Assembly: GCF_007483665.1 (NCBI RefSeq)
Contig: NZ_VIQO01000056.1
Span: 1-34,770, forward strand
From: Catellatospora sichuanensis
GTDB taxonomy: Bacteria > Actinomycetota > Actinomycetes > Mycobacteriales > Micromonosporaceae
DNA length: 34,770 nucleotides
Reading direction: 5' to 3'
Shown here in pieces: positions 11,973-20,344 of this stretch (its first letter is position 1; each line of letters opens with the position of its first letter). Both the position numbers and the translations under genes were made by a program. The notes beneath the pieces were generated by a model. That model searched no databases. It saw nothing but the letters and a program-made list of their open reading frames with translations, and had not been told where the DNA came from.

Positions 11973-12093
11973 ACCGGTTGGGCGGCTCGGGCGACGGTCT
12001 TCCGCGTGGCGGCGCCCGCGTCGAGCGGGGTGCGCACCGCCACGGGGCGTTCCTCGTGAAACCGCGGGTGCCGACCGTGTGGACGGTGTTGAT

Positions 12094-12987
12094 CTACGGG
12101 CGCCAGCCGCGGGAGCGGAGGGCGGTCTTGGCCTCGCGGACGATACCCGCGAAGTCGGTGCGCATGCGGCGACTCGTCACGTGCAGGACGATCCAGCCGT
12201 CGTTGACCAACAGGTTGAGTCGGCGGCGGTCGAGGTGGAACTGGTCGGGGGCGTCGTGCCACTCGCCGTCGTACTCGATGGCGACCTTGAACTCCGGCCA
12301 GGCGAGATCGGGGTGCAGCACGCGGCCGCCCACCGCGACCGGATGCTGAAGTTCGGGCCGTGGCAGTCCGGCACGGACCAGGCCCAGCCGGAGGCGGGAC
12401 TCCTGAGGTGACTCGGCGCGACCGTCGGCGAGCGCGAACGCCCTGGCCGCCCTGGCTCCGCCATGCCGGCCGAACCGGCTGCGGGCCAGCTCGCCCAACT
12501 CGGCGGCGGTCACCTGCTTGGCATGCAGCAGCGCGTCGATGATCGTGACCGCCGGCACGAGATCCAGCCACAGCACGAGATCCCAGCAGGTCCGCAGTGG
12601 CCGGGTGACGGGTTGGCCGCGGTGGACCTCGACCTCGTCGTCGCCGAGCAGCATGCGGTGGACGGTCGCCTGCTTGCGCTGGTTGAGCCGGGCACCCGCA
12701 GGCACCACCAGGTGTACAGAGTCGCCGAAGGCGGCGGCGTGCTCGACGCCGTGCAGGCACGCGGCGGACGGCCCGGCGAAGTAGGCGCGGGGCGGCAGGT
12801 CCAGCGCGAGTGCGCGGCACCTCAACTCGTGATCACGGTCGAGCCGGCTGTCGGCGAATACGTTGTAGCCCACGCTCATCCAGTTGTCGCCGCGCAGTTG
12901 CTCGGCTGTCAGCAGCCCTTCCCGCACGGCGTCGGACCCGCGGAACACCTGCCAGGCCAATCGCCTGGGTCGATCGACACGTCGCAC
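12094..12987 (-). CDS. AbiEi-like/DUF559-like putative endonuclease
   Basis: A 297-aa protein of an actinobacterial family that joins an AbiEi-like N-terminal region to a C-terminal DUF559/Vsr-type nuclease-like domain. The N-terminal part (about residues 15-125) has the helix-turn-helix-like FRGSDAVREGLLTAEQLRG and YFAGPSAACLHGV. The C-terminal part (about 190-290) carries E196 (SPQESRLRL), D227 (HPDLAWPE), E238 and D240 (AIEYDGEWH) and H244, a PD-(D/E)XK-like arrangement. Orphan genes of this type are frequent in actinobacteria and their substrate is unknown. It is flanked by inverted copies of a palindromic element (11890-11972 and 13125-13206) and preceded by DnaA-box-like repeats. The ATG at 12987 lacks a strong ribosome binding site. 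Confidence 0.78.
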   Translation of the reverse strand: MRRVDRPRRLAWQVFRGSDAVREGLLTAEQLRGDNWMSVGYNVFADSRLDRDHELRCRALALDLPPRAYFAGPSAACLHGVEHAAAFGDSVHLVVPAGARLNQRKQATVHRMLLGDDEVEVHRGQPVTRPLRTCWDLVLWLDLVPAVTIIDALLHAKQVTAAELGELARSRFGRHGGARAARAFALADGRAESPQESRLRLGLVRAGLPRPELQHPVAVGGRVLHPDLAWPEFKVAIEYDGEWHDAPDQFHLDRRRLNLLVNDGWIVLHVTSRRMRTDFAGIVREAKTALRSRGWRP

Positions 12988-13030
12988 GCCGCACAGCGTG
13001 CCCTAAATCCACGGTCCCTGTGTACGGCCC

Positions 13031-13094
13031 TGTGGATAACCGCCGATCACCCTGTGGATAACCATGTGGATCAGCTGTGGACACTTGTGGACGA
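13031..13094 (-). other. cluster of five DnaA-box-like nonamers
   Basis: Five repeats of TGTGGA(T/C)NN, all in the same orientation, lie at 13031-13039, 13053-13061, 13065-13073, 13076-13084 and 13086-13094. The first two are exact TTATCCACA boxes on the minus strand and the others are one to three substitutions away. Start-to-start spacing is 22, 12, 11 and 10 bp, about one helical turn. They lie upstream of the nuclease-like gene (start 12987) and could influence it, bind DnaA, or be both. Binding is inference; the repeats are directly visible. Confidence 0.75.
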
Positions 13095-13124
13095 CCGGCA
13101 CTGTCCGGCGCTGCCGTGACCCTT

Positions 13125-13206
13125 CAAGGTCACTCGACTTGCCAGGCACCTGCGCGAATGCGCCACCAAGATACGCACAGGTGCCAGGCAAGTCGGACGA
13201 TCTTGG
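13125..13206. repeat. palindromic element, copy B
   Basis: Imperfect palindrome: GACTTGCCAGGCACCTGCGCG (from 13136) pairs with a right arm ending GGCAAGTC at 13194. It is inverted relative to copy A (11890-11972): its reverse complement matches copy A at nearly every position across stem, loop and flanks. The loop (AATGCGCCACCAAGATA) differs from copy A at a few bases. Confidence 0.88.
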
Positions 13207-13256
13207 CCCGGCGGCCCGGCGGCCCGCGGCGGGCGGTGGCCGACGGGCGGTGGGGG

Positions 13257-13874
13257 TCAGGTGAGGGCGGTGGTGATGGTGGTGGCGGCGGCTACGACCA
13301 GGGGGCCGACGGTGGGGGTGTCGAGGGGGGCCAGGGCTACGACGCCGACGGAGGCGCGCAGGCCTTCGACGTGGTGGACGCGGGCGGCGATGCCGTACGC
13401 GCCGGGCTGGAGTTCGCCGGTGGAGACGGTCCAGCCCTCGGCGTCGGAGAGGATGGCGCGGCCGGCGGCGCCGGACTCGAGCGGATGCCGGGAGCCGGTG
13501 CGGTAGGCGACGTGGAACATGGTCGAGCTGGGCTCGACCACGGCGACCGCGACAGCTTCGTCGCCGTCGGCGACGGTGAGGTGAGCGGTGGCGTGTACCT
13601 GGTCGGCGAGCCGTCGCAGGGCGGGCAGCGCCGCGTCGGCCAGCAGCGGCTGGGCGCGCCGAGCCAGGTGCAGCAGGCCGAGGCCGAGGCGCAGCCGCCC
13701 GCCGGAATCGCGGCGGACCAGGGAGTGCTCGGTGAGCGTGGTGACCAGCCGGTACACCACGGCGCGGCCTACGCCGAGGCGGTTGGCGGCCTCGGTGACG
13801 GTCAGCCCGCCGGGGGTGTCCGCGACCAGGGTCAGCAGGCGCAGCCCGCGATCGAGCGTCTGTGCGGTGTCCAC
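13257..13874 (-). CDS. IclR family transcriptional regulator
   Basis: A 205-aa regulator starting MDTAQTLDRGLRLLTLVAD. The IclR winged helix-turn-helix is at about residues 5-60 (GLTVTEAANRLGVGRAVVYR); the effector domain runs from about 75 to 200, with GRAILSDAEG. It is shorter than the usual 240-260 aa because part of the effector domain is reduced; such short IclR members occur in actinobacteria. A Thr-rich C-terminal tail ends the protein. It is divergent from the HAD gene at 13917 with only 42 bp between start codons, so they likely share a promoter region and the HAD genes are candidate targets. The ligand is unknown. Confidence 0.88.
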   Translation of the reverse strand: MDTAQTLDRGLRLLTLVADTPGGLTVTEAANRLGVGRAVVYRLVTTLTEHSLVRRDSGGRLRLGLGLLHLARRAQPLLADAALPALRRLADQVHATAHLTVADGDEAVAVAVVEPSSTMFHVAYRTGSRHPLESGAAGRAILSDAEGWTVSTGELQPGAYGIAARVHHVEGLRASVGVVALAPLDTPTVGPLVVAAATTITTALT

Positions 13875-13916
13875 GGGCTAAGCGTAGGCGTCGAAGGATG
13901 TGACTAGAGTGGCGGA

Positions 13917-14591
13917 GTGATCAAGGCGGTGGTGTTCGACGCGGACGAGACGTTGCTCGATCTGCGTCCGGCGATCGACTATGCACTGGACCAGGTGCTC
14001 GGCAACCTGCGCCGGCTCGACCCGGACCTGGCGGTGACGCGCGAGCACCTGCAGGACGACTGGCGGGTGGTGTTCGCCGAGGGCCCGGAGGCGCCCGTCC
14101 CGCACATCCGGCGGGAGTCGATGCGCCGGACGCTGGCCCGCTTCGGCCTGGAGCAGCACCTCGACCACCACTACGAGCTGTTCTTCCATTGCCGCTACCG
14201 GGCGACGAAGCCGTTCCCGGACGCGCTGGCCACGCTGGCCGAGCTGCGGGAGTCGTACCTGCTGGGCTATGCGACCAACGGCAACTCGACGGCGGACCGG
14301 TGCGGGCTGGGCGGCGAGTTCGCTTTCGAGTTGTACGCGCACCAGGACGGTCTGCCGAAGAAGCCCGCGCCGGAGTTCTTCGCCACGGTCGTTTCCGCCA
14401 CGGGCGTGAAACCGGACGAGATCGTCTATGTGGGCGACAACTACCACCACGACGTGGCGGCGCCCGCCGCAGCCGGGATGCGTACGGCATGGGTGAATCG
14501 CGGCGGCCGTGAGCTGCCCGGCCCCGTCGTCCCCGATCTGGTCGTCGAGCGCCTGGCGCAGCTGCCGGGCGGGCTCGCCGGTCTCGCCTGA
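13917..14591 (+). CDS. HAD family hydrolase
   Basis: A 224-aa HAD-superfamily phosphohydrolase. Motif I is at residues 7-13 (FDADETL, nucleophile D8 and general acid D10). Motif II appears as YATNGNST (about residues 118-125), motif III lysine in PKKPAPEFF, and motif IV in VYVGDNYHHDVAA. A helical cap lies between motifs I and II, as in the YjjG/HAD-IA group. Such enzymes dephosphorylate small metabolites; the substrate cannot be predicted. GTG start following GGAG. It is closely related to the next gene, 97 bp downstream. Confidence 0.92.
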   Translation: MIKAVVFDADETLLDLRPAIDYALDQVLGNLRRLDPDLAVTREHLQDDWRVVFAEGPEAPVPHIRRESMRRTLARFGLEQHLDHHYELFFHCRYRATKPFPDALATLAELRESYLLGYATNGNSTADRCGLGGEFAFELYAHQDGLPKKPAPEFFATVVSATGVKPDEIVYVGDNYHHDVAAPAAAGMRTAWVNRGGRELPGPVVPDLVVERLAQLPGGLAGLA

Positions 14592-14688
14592 CGGCTGGCG
14601 CGTCTCCGTTGTCTCGCGACGTGGGACGGCGTACCCCCGGCGGGTGACGGTGCAGGGCTCTGACCTGCGGTTCCGCTAACGTGTACCG

Positions 14689-15354
14689 ATGATCACAACT
14701 GTCGCCTTCGACGCCGACGACACGCTGGTGGACATCCGCACCGCCGTGAACGCGGGCCTGAGTGCGGTCACCGCCGCGGTGGCCGACCCGGCGCTGACCC
14801 TGGAGCTGTTCGCGGCGGACGCCGAGGAGCACTGGACGCTGCTGGCCGAGCGGCCCGCGCGCGACATCCGGGCCGCCGCGATGCGGCACACCCTGGCCCG
14901 GGCCGGCCGCGAGCACGAGCTGGACCGGTGGCTGGAGCTGTTCTTCGAGGTGCGCTACGCGCACTCGCACCCGTTCCCTGAAGTGCCCGCGGTGCTGGAC
15001 AAGCTGAGCCGGGACTACAGCCTGGGGTACGCCACGAACGCCAACAGCCTGGCCGACCGGTGCGGGCTCGGCGGGCGGTTCTCGTTCGAGCTCTACGCGC
15101 TGGAGAACGGAGTCCCGAAGAAGCCCGCCCGGGGTTTCTTCGAGGCGGTGCTGGCCGCGGCGTCGGCGCAGCCGCACGAGGTGGTGTACGTCGGGGACTC
15201 CTACGACCACGACGTCGCCGGGGCCGCGGGCGCGGGCCTGCGTACCGTCTGGCTGAACCGGGCGGGCGCCCCCGCGCCCGGACCGGTCCGCGCGGACGTG
15301 GTGATCACCGACCTGGCCGAGCTTCCCGACGCGGTGGCGGCGCTCAACGGCTGA
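14689..15354 (+). CDS. HAD family hydrolase, paralogue of the preceding gene
   Basis: A 221-aa HAD hydrolase with the same motifs: FDADDTL (motif I), YATNANS (motif II), PKKPARGFF (lysine) and VYVGDSYDHDVAGAAGAG (motif IV). It aligns with the previous protein across the full length; for example both have LADRCGLGG/TADRCGLGG followed by a FELYA segment. This indicates a tandem duplication. The 97-bp spacer has no obvious hairpin, so co-transcription is possible. The second copy differs in the cap region, allowing a different substrate. Confidence 0.92.
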   Translation: MITTVAFDADDTLVDIRTAVNAGLSAVTAAVADPALTLELFAADAEEHWTLLAERPARDIRAAAMRHTLARAGREHELDRWLELFFEVRYAHSHPFPEVPAVLDKLSRDYSLGYATNANSLADRCGLGGRFSFELYALENGVPKKPARGFFEAVLAAASAQPHEVVYVGDSYDHDVAGAAGAGLRTVWLNRAGAPAPGPVRADVVITDLAELPDAVAALNG

Positions 15355-15391
15355 TCCGGCGTGCTTGCCGCGCTCTGGCACCATGCCCGGC

Positions 15392-16198
15392 ATGGCCGAC
15401 AGGATCACCGGTGCGGACGGGCGGCAGTGGTGGGTCGGTCGGCGCTGGCTGCCGTGGCGGCCGCGCCGACGGCGCAGCGTGCCGGAGGGCGAGCCCGAGT
15501 TCCTGAAGCTTGCCGACGGCTCGCTGGGGTGCATTTCCGTGTTGCTGATCATTCTGGCGCTGCCGGTGCTGGTCGTGCTGGTCGTGCTCGCGGTCGAGTG
15601 GCTGCTGGTGCTGTTGCTGCTGCCGTTGTGGGTGCTGGCCCGTTTCCTGTTCGGCGCGCCGTGGTTGATCGTGGCCCGGGGCAGGTCGCCCGAGGGCCGG
15701 CGGTGGCGCTACTACGGCAAGGTCAAGGGCTGGCGGGCCGGCACTGACATGATCGACACGGTCCGCGCGGAGATCGCACGACACGGCGAGCCGCGTTCGC
15801 TCGGCGCGCCGGTAGCCGAGGAGCACGACAACATCGTCGTGGTGGGCGAGGTCTCGCTGCAGCTGGTGCAGTCCGGCGAACCCCTGGAGATCCCCGGCCA
15901 GGTGTACGGCACGACCTCGGCGTATGCCCGCAACGGGTGGCTGAACGGGCACCTGCGGGCTGACAGCGTCTCGCTGAGCATCTCGCAGGGCGACGGCATC
16001 GCCCGCCGGGCCATCCCCGTGCTCGGCGGATCGACGCTGCCGGAGACGCCGTCGACGAAGGCGGACCGGGCGGCGATCGGGGAGGCGGCGGTGATCGGCG
16101 TCACCGGCACAGATGGCCGTGAGTATCGAATCGCCGTCGATCCAGATGAGCTTGAGGCGTTGCGGTGGCTGCAGTCGCAGTGGACGGCCGCGCATTGA
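15392..16198 (+). CDS. hypothetical membrane protein, 268 aa
   Basis: I do not recognise this protein. A short Trp/Arg-rich N-terminus (GRQWWVGRRWLPWRPRRRR) is followed by a long strongly hydrophobic stretch at about residues 45-95, enough for two membrane segments. A soluble C-terminal domain of about 170 residues follows, probably cytoplasmic. The start at MADRITGADG (15392) is preferred, but the ATG at 15383 is also possible. The gene ends 13 bp before cysS, whose start is GTG. The codon usage is like its neighbours. Confidence 0.72.
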   Translation: MADRITGADGRQWWVGRRWLPWRPRRRRSVPEGEPEFLKLADGSLGCISVLLIILALPVLVVLVVLAVEWLLVLLLLPLWVLARFLFGAPWLIVARGRSPEGRRWRYYGKVKGWRAGTDMIDTVRAEIARHGEPRSLGAPVAEEHDNIVVVGEVSLQLVQSGEPLEIPGQVYGTTSAYARNGWLNGHLRADSVSLSISQGDGIARRAIPVLGGSTLPETPSTKADRAAIGEAAVIGVTGTDGREYRIAVDPDELEALRWLQSQWTAAH

Positions 16199-16211
16199 CT
16201 ATCCTTGTGCG

Positions 16212-17627
16212 GTGACGTTGAGACTCTTTGACACCGCGACCAGACAGGTGCGCGACTTCGTGCCGCGCGTTCCCGGTCAGGCCTCCGTGTACCTGTGTGG
16301 TCTCACCGTCCAGGCCGGCCCGCACATCGGCCACCTGCGCTCGGGCGTCAACTACGACGTGCTGCGGCGCTGGCTGCTCCACTCGGGCTACGACGTCGTG
16401 TTCGTGCGCAACATCACGGACATCGACGACAAGATCCTCGCCAAGTCGCTGGAGCTGGGTCGCCCGTTCTGGTCGATCGCGTACGCCAACGAGGTGACGC
16501 TGGCCGCCGCCTACCGGGCGCTGAACGTGCTCGCGCCTACCTACGAGCCGCGAGCCACCGGGCACGTGCCCGAGATGCACGAGCTGATCGCCGAGCTGAT
16601 CGAGCGCCGCAACGCGTACCCGAGCAACGACGGCAGCGGTGACGTCTACTTCTCCGTGGGCTCCTTCGCCGAGTACGGCGCCCTGTCCGGGCAGCGGCCC
16701 GACGAGATGCTGGCCGCGCCCGACGGACCGGAGCGGGCCAAGCGCGACCCCCGGGACTTCGCGCTGTGGAAAGGCGCGAAGTCCGAGGAGCCCGACGACG
16801 CCGAGTGGCCCTCGCCGTGGGGCCGCGGCCGCCCCGGCTGGCACATCGAGTGCTCCGCGATGGCCAAGCGCTATCTGGGCGCGGAGTTCGACATCCACGG
16901 CGGCGGCCTCGACCTGGTCTTCCCGCACCACGAGAACGAGCAGGCGCAGTCGCGCGCCGCCGGGCTGCCGTTCGCCCGGTTCTGGGTGCACCACGGCCTG
17001 CTCAACCTCGGCGAGGCCAAGATGAGCAAGTCGCTGGGCAACGTCGTCGACCTGGACTCGGTCGTCGAGCGCGGCATCCGGCCCGTCGACCTGCGCTACT
17101 ACATGCTGGCCCCGCACTACCGGGCCCGCATCGACTTCAGCTGGGGCGCGCTGGAGGAGTCCGCGACGGCATACCGCCGCATCGAAGGCTTCGTGCAGCG
17201 GGCCGTGGAACTGGTCGGCGTCGTCGAGCCGAGCGTGCTGTGCGCCGACTTCACCGCGGCCATGGACGACGACCTCAACACCTCGGCCGCGCTGGCGGCC
17301 CTGCACGAAGTCGTGCGCGAGGGCAACACCGCGCTGGCCGCCGGGGACGGCAAGGCCGCCGCGGGCGCGCTGAGCAGTGTCCGGGCCATGCTCGGCGTGC
17401 TCGGCATCGACCCGCTCGACGCGGCCTGGGCCGACACCAAGAGTGGCAGCGGGCTGCGCAGCACGGTCGACGCGCTGGTCGCGCTCGCCCTGGAGCAGCG
17501 CACGGCCGCACGCGAACGTAAGGACTGGGCCGCCGCGGACGCCGTGCGGGATCAGCTCAAACAGGCCGGAGTCGTGGTGGAGGACACCCCGCACGGTCCA
17601 CGCTGGACGATCGGAAGTGAACTGTAA
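16212..17627 (+). CDS. cysS: cysteinyl-tRNA synthetase
   Basis: A 471-aa class I aminoacyl-tRNA synthetase charging tRNA-Cys. HIGH motif at residues 38-41 ([10 protein letters not shown]) and KMSKS at about 270 ([10 protein letters not shown]). Zinc ligands are visible: C29 (YLCGLTVQ), the Cys of GWHIECSAM (about residue 215) and the His pair plus Glu of FPHHENE. The GTG start at 16212 is used because the region before it is not conserved CysS sequence and the length then matches actinobacterial CysS. It overlaps the next gene by one base (TAATG), so cysS and rlmB are coupled, a common pairing in actinobacteria. Functionally both serve translation. Confidence 0.97.
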   Translation: MTLRLFDTATRQVRDFVPRVPGQASVYLCGLTVQAGPHIGHLRSGVNYDVLRRWLLHSGYDVVFVRNITDIDDKILAKSLELGRPFWSIAYANEVTLAAAYRALNVLAPTYEPRATGHVPEMHELIAELIERRNAYPSNDGSGDVYFSVGSFAEYGALSGQRPDEMLAAPDGPERAKRDPRDFALWKGAKSEEPDDAEWPSPWGRGRPGWHIECSAMAKRYLGAEFDIHGGGLDLVFPHHENEQAQSRAAGLPFARFWVHHGLLNLGEAKMSKSLGNVVDLDSVVERGIRPVDLRYYMLAPHYRARIDFSWGALEESATAYRRIEGFVQRAVELVGVVEPSVLCADFTAAMDDDLNTSAALAALHEVVREGNTALAAGDGKAAAGALSSVRAMLGVLGIDPLDAAWADTKSGSGLRSTVDALVALALEQRTAARERKDWAAADAVRDQLKQAGVVVEDTPHGPRWTIGSEL

Positions 17628-18748
17628 TGCCGGGCAACTCGCAACGTCGGAACATACGCCAGATCAGCAAGAAGAGCGCCGCCAAGGGCACGGGCGGCAA
17701 GGGCAAGGACACCCTGAAGGGTCGCGGCAAGACCCTGCCCGCCGACGAGCGTCCCTGGCACAAGGGCTACTCGGGCACCGAGAAGCTGCCCTCGAAGACC
17801 GCCTGGAAGCAGGACAAGGAGCGCAAGGCCGCCGCGGCGGAAGGGCGCAGCCCGAAGATCGGCAAGCCCGGCACCAAGGACACCACCTGGGGCCGCGGCA
17901 GCGGCGGCAAGGGCACCCCGACCCGGCGCACCCCGGCCGGCCGGGGCGGCGCTCCCGTGCGCAGCGGCCCGCGGGTCGCCCCCGGGCGCAAGTCGCAGAC
18001 CCCGAAGGACGCGCCGGAGCTGCTCGTCGGCCGTAACCCGGTGGTCGAGGCGCTGCGCGCGCACGTGCCCGCGACCGCGCTCTACGTCGCCCAGGGCCTC
18101 GACATCGACGAGCGCATCACCGAGACCGTGCGTACCGCGGGCGACCGTGGCATCCCGATCCTGGAGATCAGCCGCGCCGAGCTCGACCGGCTCACCGGCG
18201 GCGTGCTGCACCAGGGCATCGGCATCCAGGTGCCGCCGTTCGCGTACGAGAGCTTCGACGACATGCTCGCCGCCTCGGTCGAGCACCCGGAGCCGCTGCT
18301 GGTGGCGCTGGACGGGGTAACCGACCCGCGCAACCTCGGCGCGGTGATCCGGTCCGCGGCCGCGTTCGGCGCGCAGGGCATCTTCGTGCCCGAACGGCGG
18401 GCCGCGGGCATCACCGCGACGGCGTGGCGGACCAGCGCGGGAGCGGCGGCTCGGCTGCCGGTGTCCCAGGTGACCAACATGACCAGGGCGCTGAAGCAGG
18501 CGCAGTCGGAGGGTTTCGTGGTCGTCGGGCTGGACGCCGACGGGGAGACCGACCTGTACCAGCTCGAAGCGGCCGTCGGCCCGCTGGTCGTGGTGGTCGG
18601 CTCGGAGGGGCGCGGCCTGGGCCGACTGGTCGGGCAGACCTGTGACATGCGGGTGAGCATCCCGATGGTGTCCGAGGTCGAGTCGCTGAACGCCTCCGTC
18701 GCCGCGGCCGTGACCCTGGCCGAGGTGGCCCGCCGCCGGGCGGCGTGA
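17627..18748 (+). CDS. rlmB: 23S rRNA (guanosine-2'-O) methyltransferase RlmB
   Basis: A 373-aa SPOUT methyltransferase of the TrmH/RlmB family, predicted to methylate the ribose of G2251 (E. coli numbering) in 23S rRNA. The actinobacterial type has a Lys/Gly-rich N-terminal extension, here about residues 1-120 ([20 protein letters not shown]). The substrate-binding domain begins at [15 protein letters not shown]. The SPOUT motifs are [12 protein letters not shown] (motif 1), [10 protein letters not shown] (motif 2) and [18 protein letters not shown] (motif 3). It overlaps cysS by one base. The catalytic motifs appear intact. Confidence 0.95.
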   Translation: MPGNSQRRNIRQISKKSAAKGTGGKGKDTLKGRGKTLPADERPWHKGYSGTEKLPSKTAWKQDKERKAAAAEGRSPKIGKPGTKDTTWGRGSGGKGTPTRRTPAGRGGAPVRSGPRVAPGRKSQTPKDAPELLVGRNPVVEALRAHVPATALYVAQGLDIDERITETVRTAGDRGIPILEISRAELDRLTGGVLHQGIGIQVPPFAYESFDDMLAASVEHPEPLLVALDGVTDPRNLGAVIRSAAAFGAQGIFVPERRAAGITATAWRTSAGAAARLPVSQVTNMTRALKQAQSEGFVVVGLDADGETDLYQLEAAVGPLVVVVGSEGRGLGRLVGQTCDMRVSIPMVSEVESLNASVAAAVTLAEVARRRAA

Positions 18749-18770
18749 CCGGCGGTCCATCCGCCTTTGC

Positions 18771-18835
18771 ATAGACGTTGGCCTATTACATCGAGCCCGA
18801 TCCACGGAAACTCGACGTAATAGGCCAACGTCTAT
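18771..18835. repeat. intergenic hairpin, rlmB/fumC
   Basis: A perfect 19-bp inverted repeat: ATAGACGTTGGCCTATTAC (18771-18789) and its complement (18817-18835). Within the 27-base gap TCGAG/CTCGA extends the stem after one mismatch. It lies between convergent genes and can act as a bidirectional terminator. It is clearly less GC-rich than the flanks and unrelated to the palindromic element at 11890. Confidence 0.85.
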
Positions 18836-18850
18836 TTGTCGACGGGTCGG

Positions 18851-20242
18851 TCAGTCGGGCTGGCGGGTCATGGCGAGCACGTCCAGGGCCGCGTCGAGCT
18901 GCGCCTCAGTGAGCTTGCCGGCCTCCACGTGGCCGCGTTCGACGACGACCTGGCGGATGGTCTTGTTCTCCGCCAGGGCCTGCTTGGCGATGGCTGCCGC
19001 CTCCTCGTAGCCGATGTGGCGGTTGAGGGGCGTGACGATCGAAGGGGAGCCTTCCGCGTAGAGGCGGGCCACCTCCTCGTTGGCCTGAAGCCCGGTGACG
19101 CACTTGCGGGCGAACAGGCGGCTGACGTTGGCCAGCAGGGTGATGGATTCGAGCAGGTTGCGGGCCATCACGGGGAGCATGACGTTGAGTTCGAAGTCGC
19201 CCTGGGAGCCGGCGAACGCGACCGCGGCGTCGTTGCCGATGACCTGGGCGCAGACCTGGCGGACGGACTCGCAGATGACCGGATTGACCTTACCGGGCAT
19301 GATCGACGAGCCGGGCTGGAGGTCGGGGATGCGCAGCTCGCTGAGGCCTGCGCGGGGCCCTGAGCCCATCCAGCGGATGTCATTGGCGATCTTGTAGAGG
19401 CTGACCGCAGCGGTGCGGAGCTGGCCCGACAGCTCGACCAGGGCGTCACGAGCGCCGTGCGCCTCGAAGTGGTTCTCGGCCTCCTTGACGGGCAGGCCCG
19501 TGTTGGCGGCCAGCCGACGGTAGACCTCGCGCCGGAACTCGGCGCTCGCGTTGACGCCCGTGCCGACGGCGGTGCCGCCCAGCGGCAGCTCGGCGACGTG
19601 CGGCAGGGTCGAAGCGATGCGCTCGGCGGCCCGGTGCACCTGCTGGGCATAGCCGGAGAACTCCTGGCCCAGGGTCACCGGGGTGGCGTCCATCAGGTGG
19701 GTGCGACCGGACTTCACCACGTGCGCGAAATCCCCGGCCTTGCGCGACAGCGCGTTCTCCAGCTCCAGCAGCGCCGGGCGCAGCTCGTACGCCACCAGCC
19801 GCAGGGCAGCCAGGTGGATCGCCGACGGGAACACGTCGTTGCTGGACTGTGAGGCGTTCACGTGGTCGTTCGGGTGCACCGCCCGGCCCAGGCGCTGCCC
19901 GGCCAGGCGGGACAGCACCTCGTTCATGTTCATGTTGGTCGAGGTGCCCGAGCCGGTCTGGAACACGTCGAGCGGGAAGTGCGGTGCGAAGTCGCCCTCG
20001 GCGATCTCGCGGGCCGCGGAGGCGATCGCGCCGGCGGTCTGCGCGTCGAGGTCCCCGGTGGCCGCGTTCGCCTCGGCCGCCGCCTCCTTGATCTGGGCAA
20101 GGGCGATGATCAGGGGGTATGGCAGGGGAGTCCCCGAAACCGGGAAGTTCTCTATGGCCCGCTGGGTCTGCGCACCCCACAGGGCTTCGACGGGCACCCG
20201 GACCTCGCCCATCGTGTCGTGCTCGACTCGATACTCCGTCAT
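18851..20242 (-). CDS. fumC: fumarate hydratase class II
   Basis: A 463-aa homotetrameric class II fumarase, iron-free, catalysing reversible hydration of fumarate to malate. Signature residues: [53 protein letters not shown] and the family signature [12 protein letters not shown]. The catalytic Ser and Lys of the last motif are present. It is convergent with rlmB and followed by the 18771 hairpin. It has no close operon partners. The class I enzyme at 10176 is an unrelated fold with the same reaction. Confidence 0.97.
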   Translation of the reverse strand: MTEYRVEHDTMGEVRVPVEALWGAQTQRAIENFPVSGTPLPYPLIIALAQIKEAAAEANAATGDLDAQTAGAIASAAREIAEGDFAPHFPLDVFQTGSGTSTNMNMNEVLSRLAGQRLGRAVHPNDHVNASQSSNDVFPSAIHLAALRLVAYELRPALLELENALSRKAGDFAHVVKSGRTHLMDATPVTLGQEFSGYAQQVHRAAERIASTLPHVAELPLGGTAVGTGVNASAEFRREVYRRLAANTGLPVKEAENHFEAHGARDALVELSGQLRTAAVSLYKIANDIRWMGSGPRAGLSELRIPDLQPGSSIMPGKVNPVICESVRQVCAQVIGNDAAVAFAGSQGDFELNVMLPVMARNLLESITLLANVSRLFARKCVTGLQANEEVARLYAEGSPSIVTPLNRHIGYEEAAAIAKQALAENKTIRQVVVERGHVEAGKLTEAQLDAALDVLAMTRQPD

Positions 20243-20295
20243 GGCTCCATGCTTACCCGGTGGAGCACGGCTAAGCGAAGATCGGCACGCATCAC

Positions 20296-20329
20296 AAAGG
20301 GGCGGGACCGCGAACGGTCCCGCCCCTTT
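20296..20329 (-). terminator. terminator after the sugar ABC ATPase gene
   Basis: A 15-bp perfect stem (AAAGGGGCGGGACCG 20296-20310 with 20315-20329) closes on a CGAA tetraloop, with A's and T's at the stem base. It lies 16 bp beyond the stop of the leftward ABC gene and upstream of fumC. Confidence 0.92.
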
Positions 20330-20344
20330 CGGTTACTGCTTGCG

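Noticed and set aside
13031..13094. Chromosomal replication origin
   Set aside because: The DnaA-box-like repeats are few, there is no AT-rich unwinding region, and no dnaA or dnaN genes flank it.
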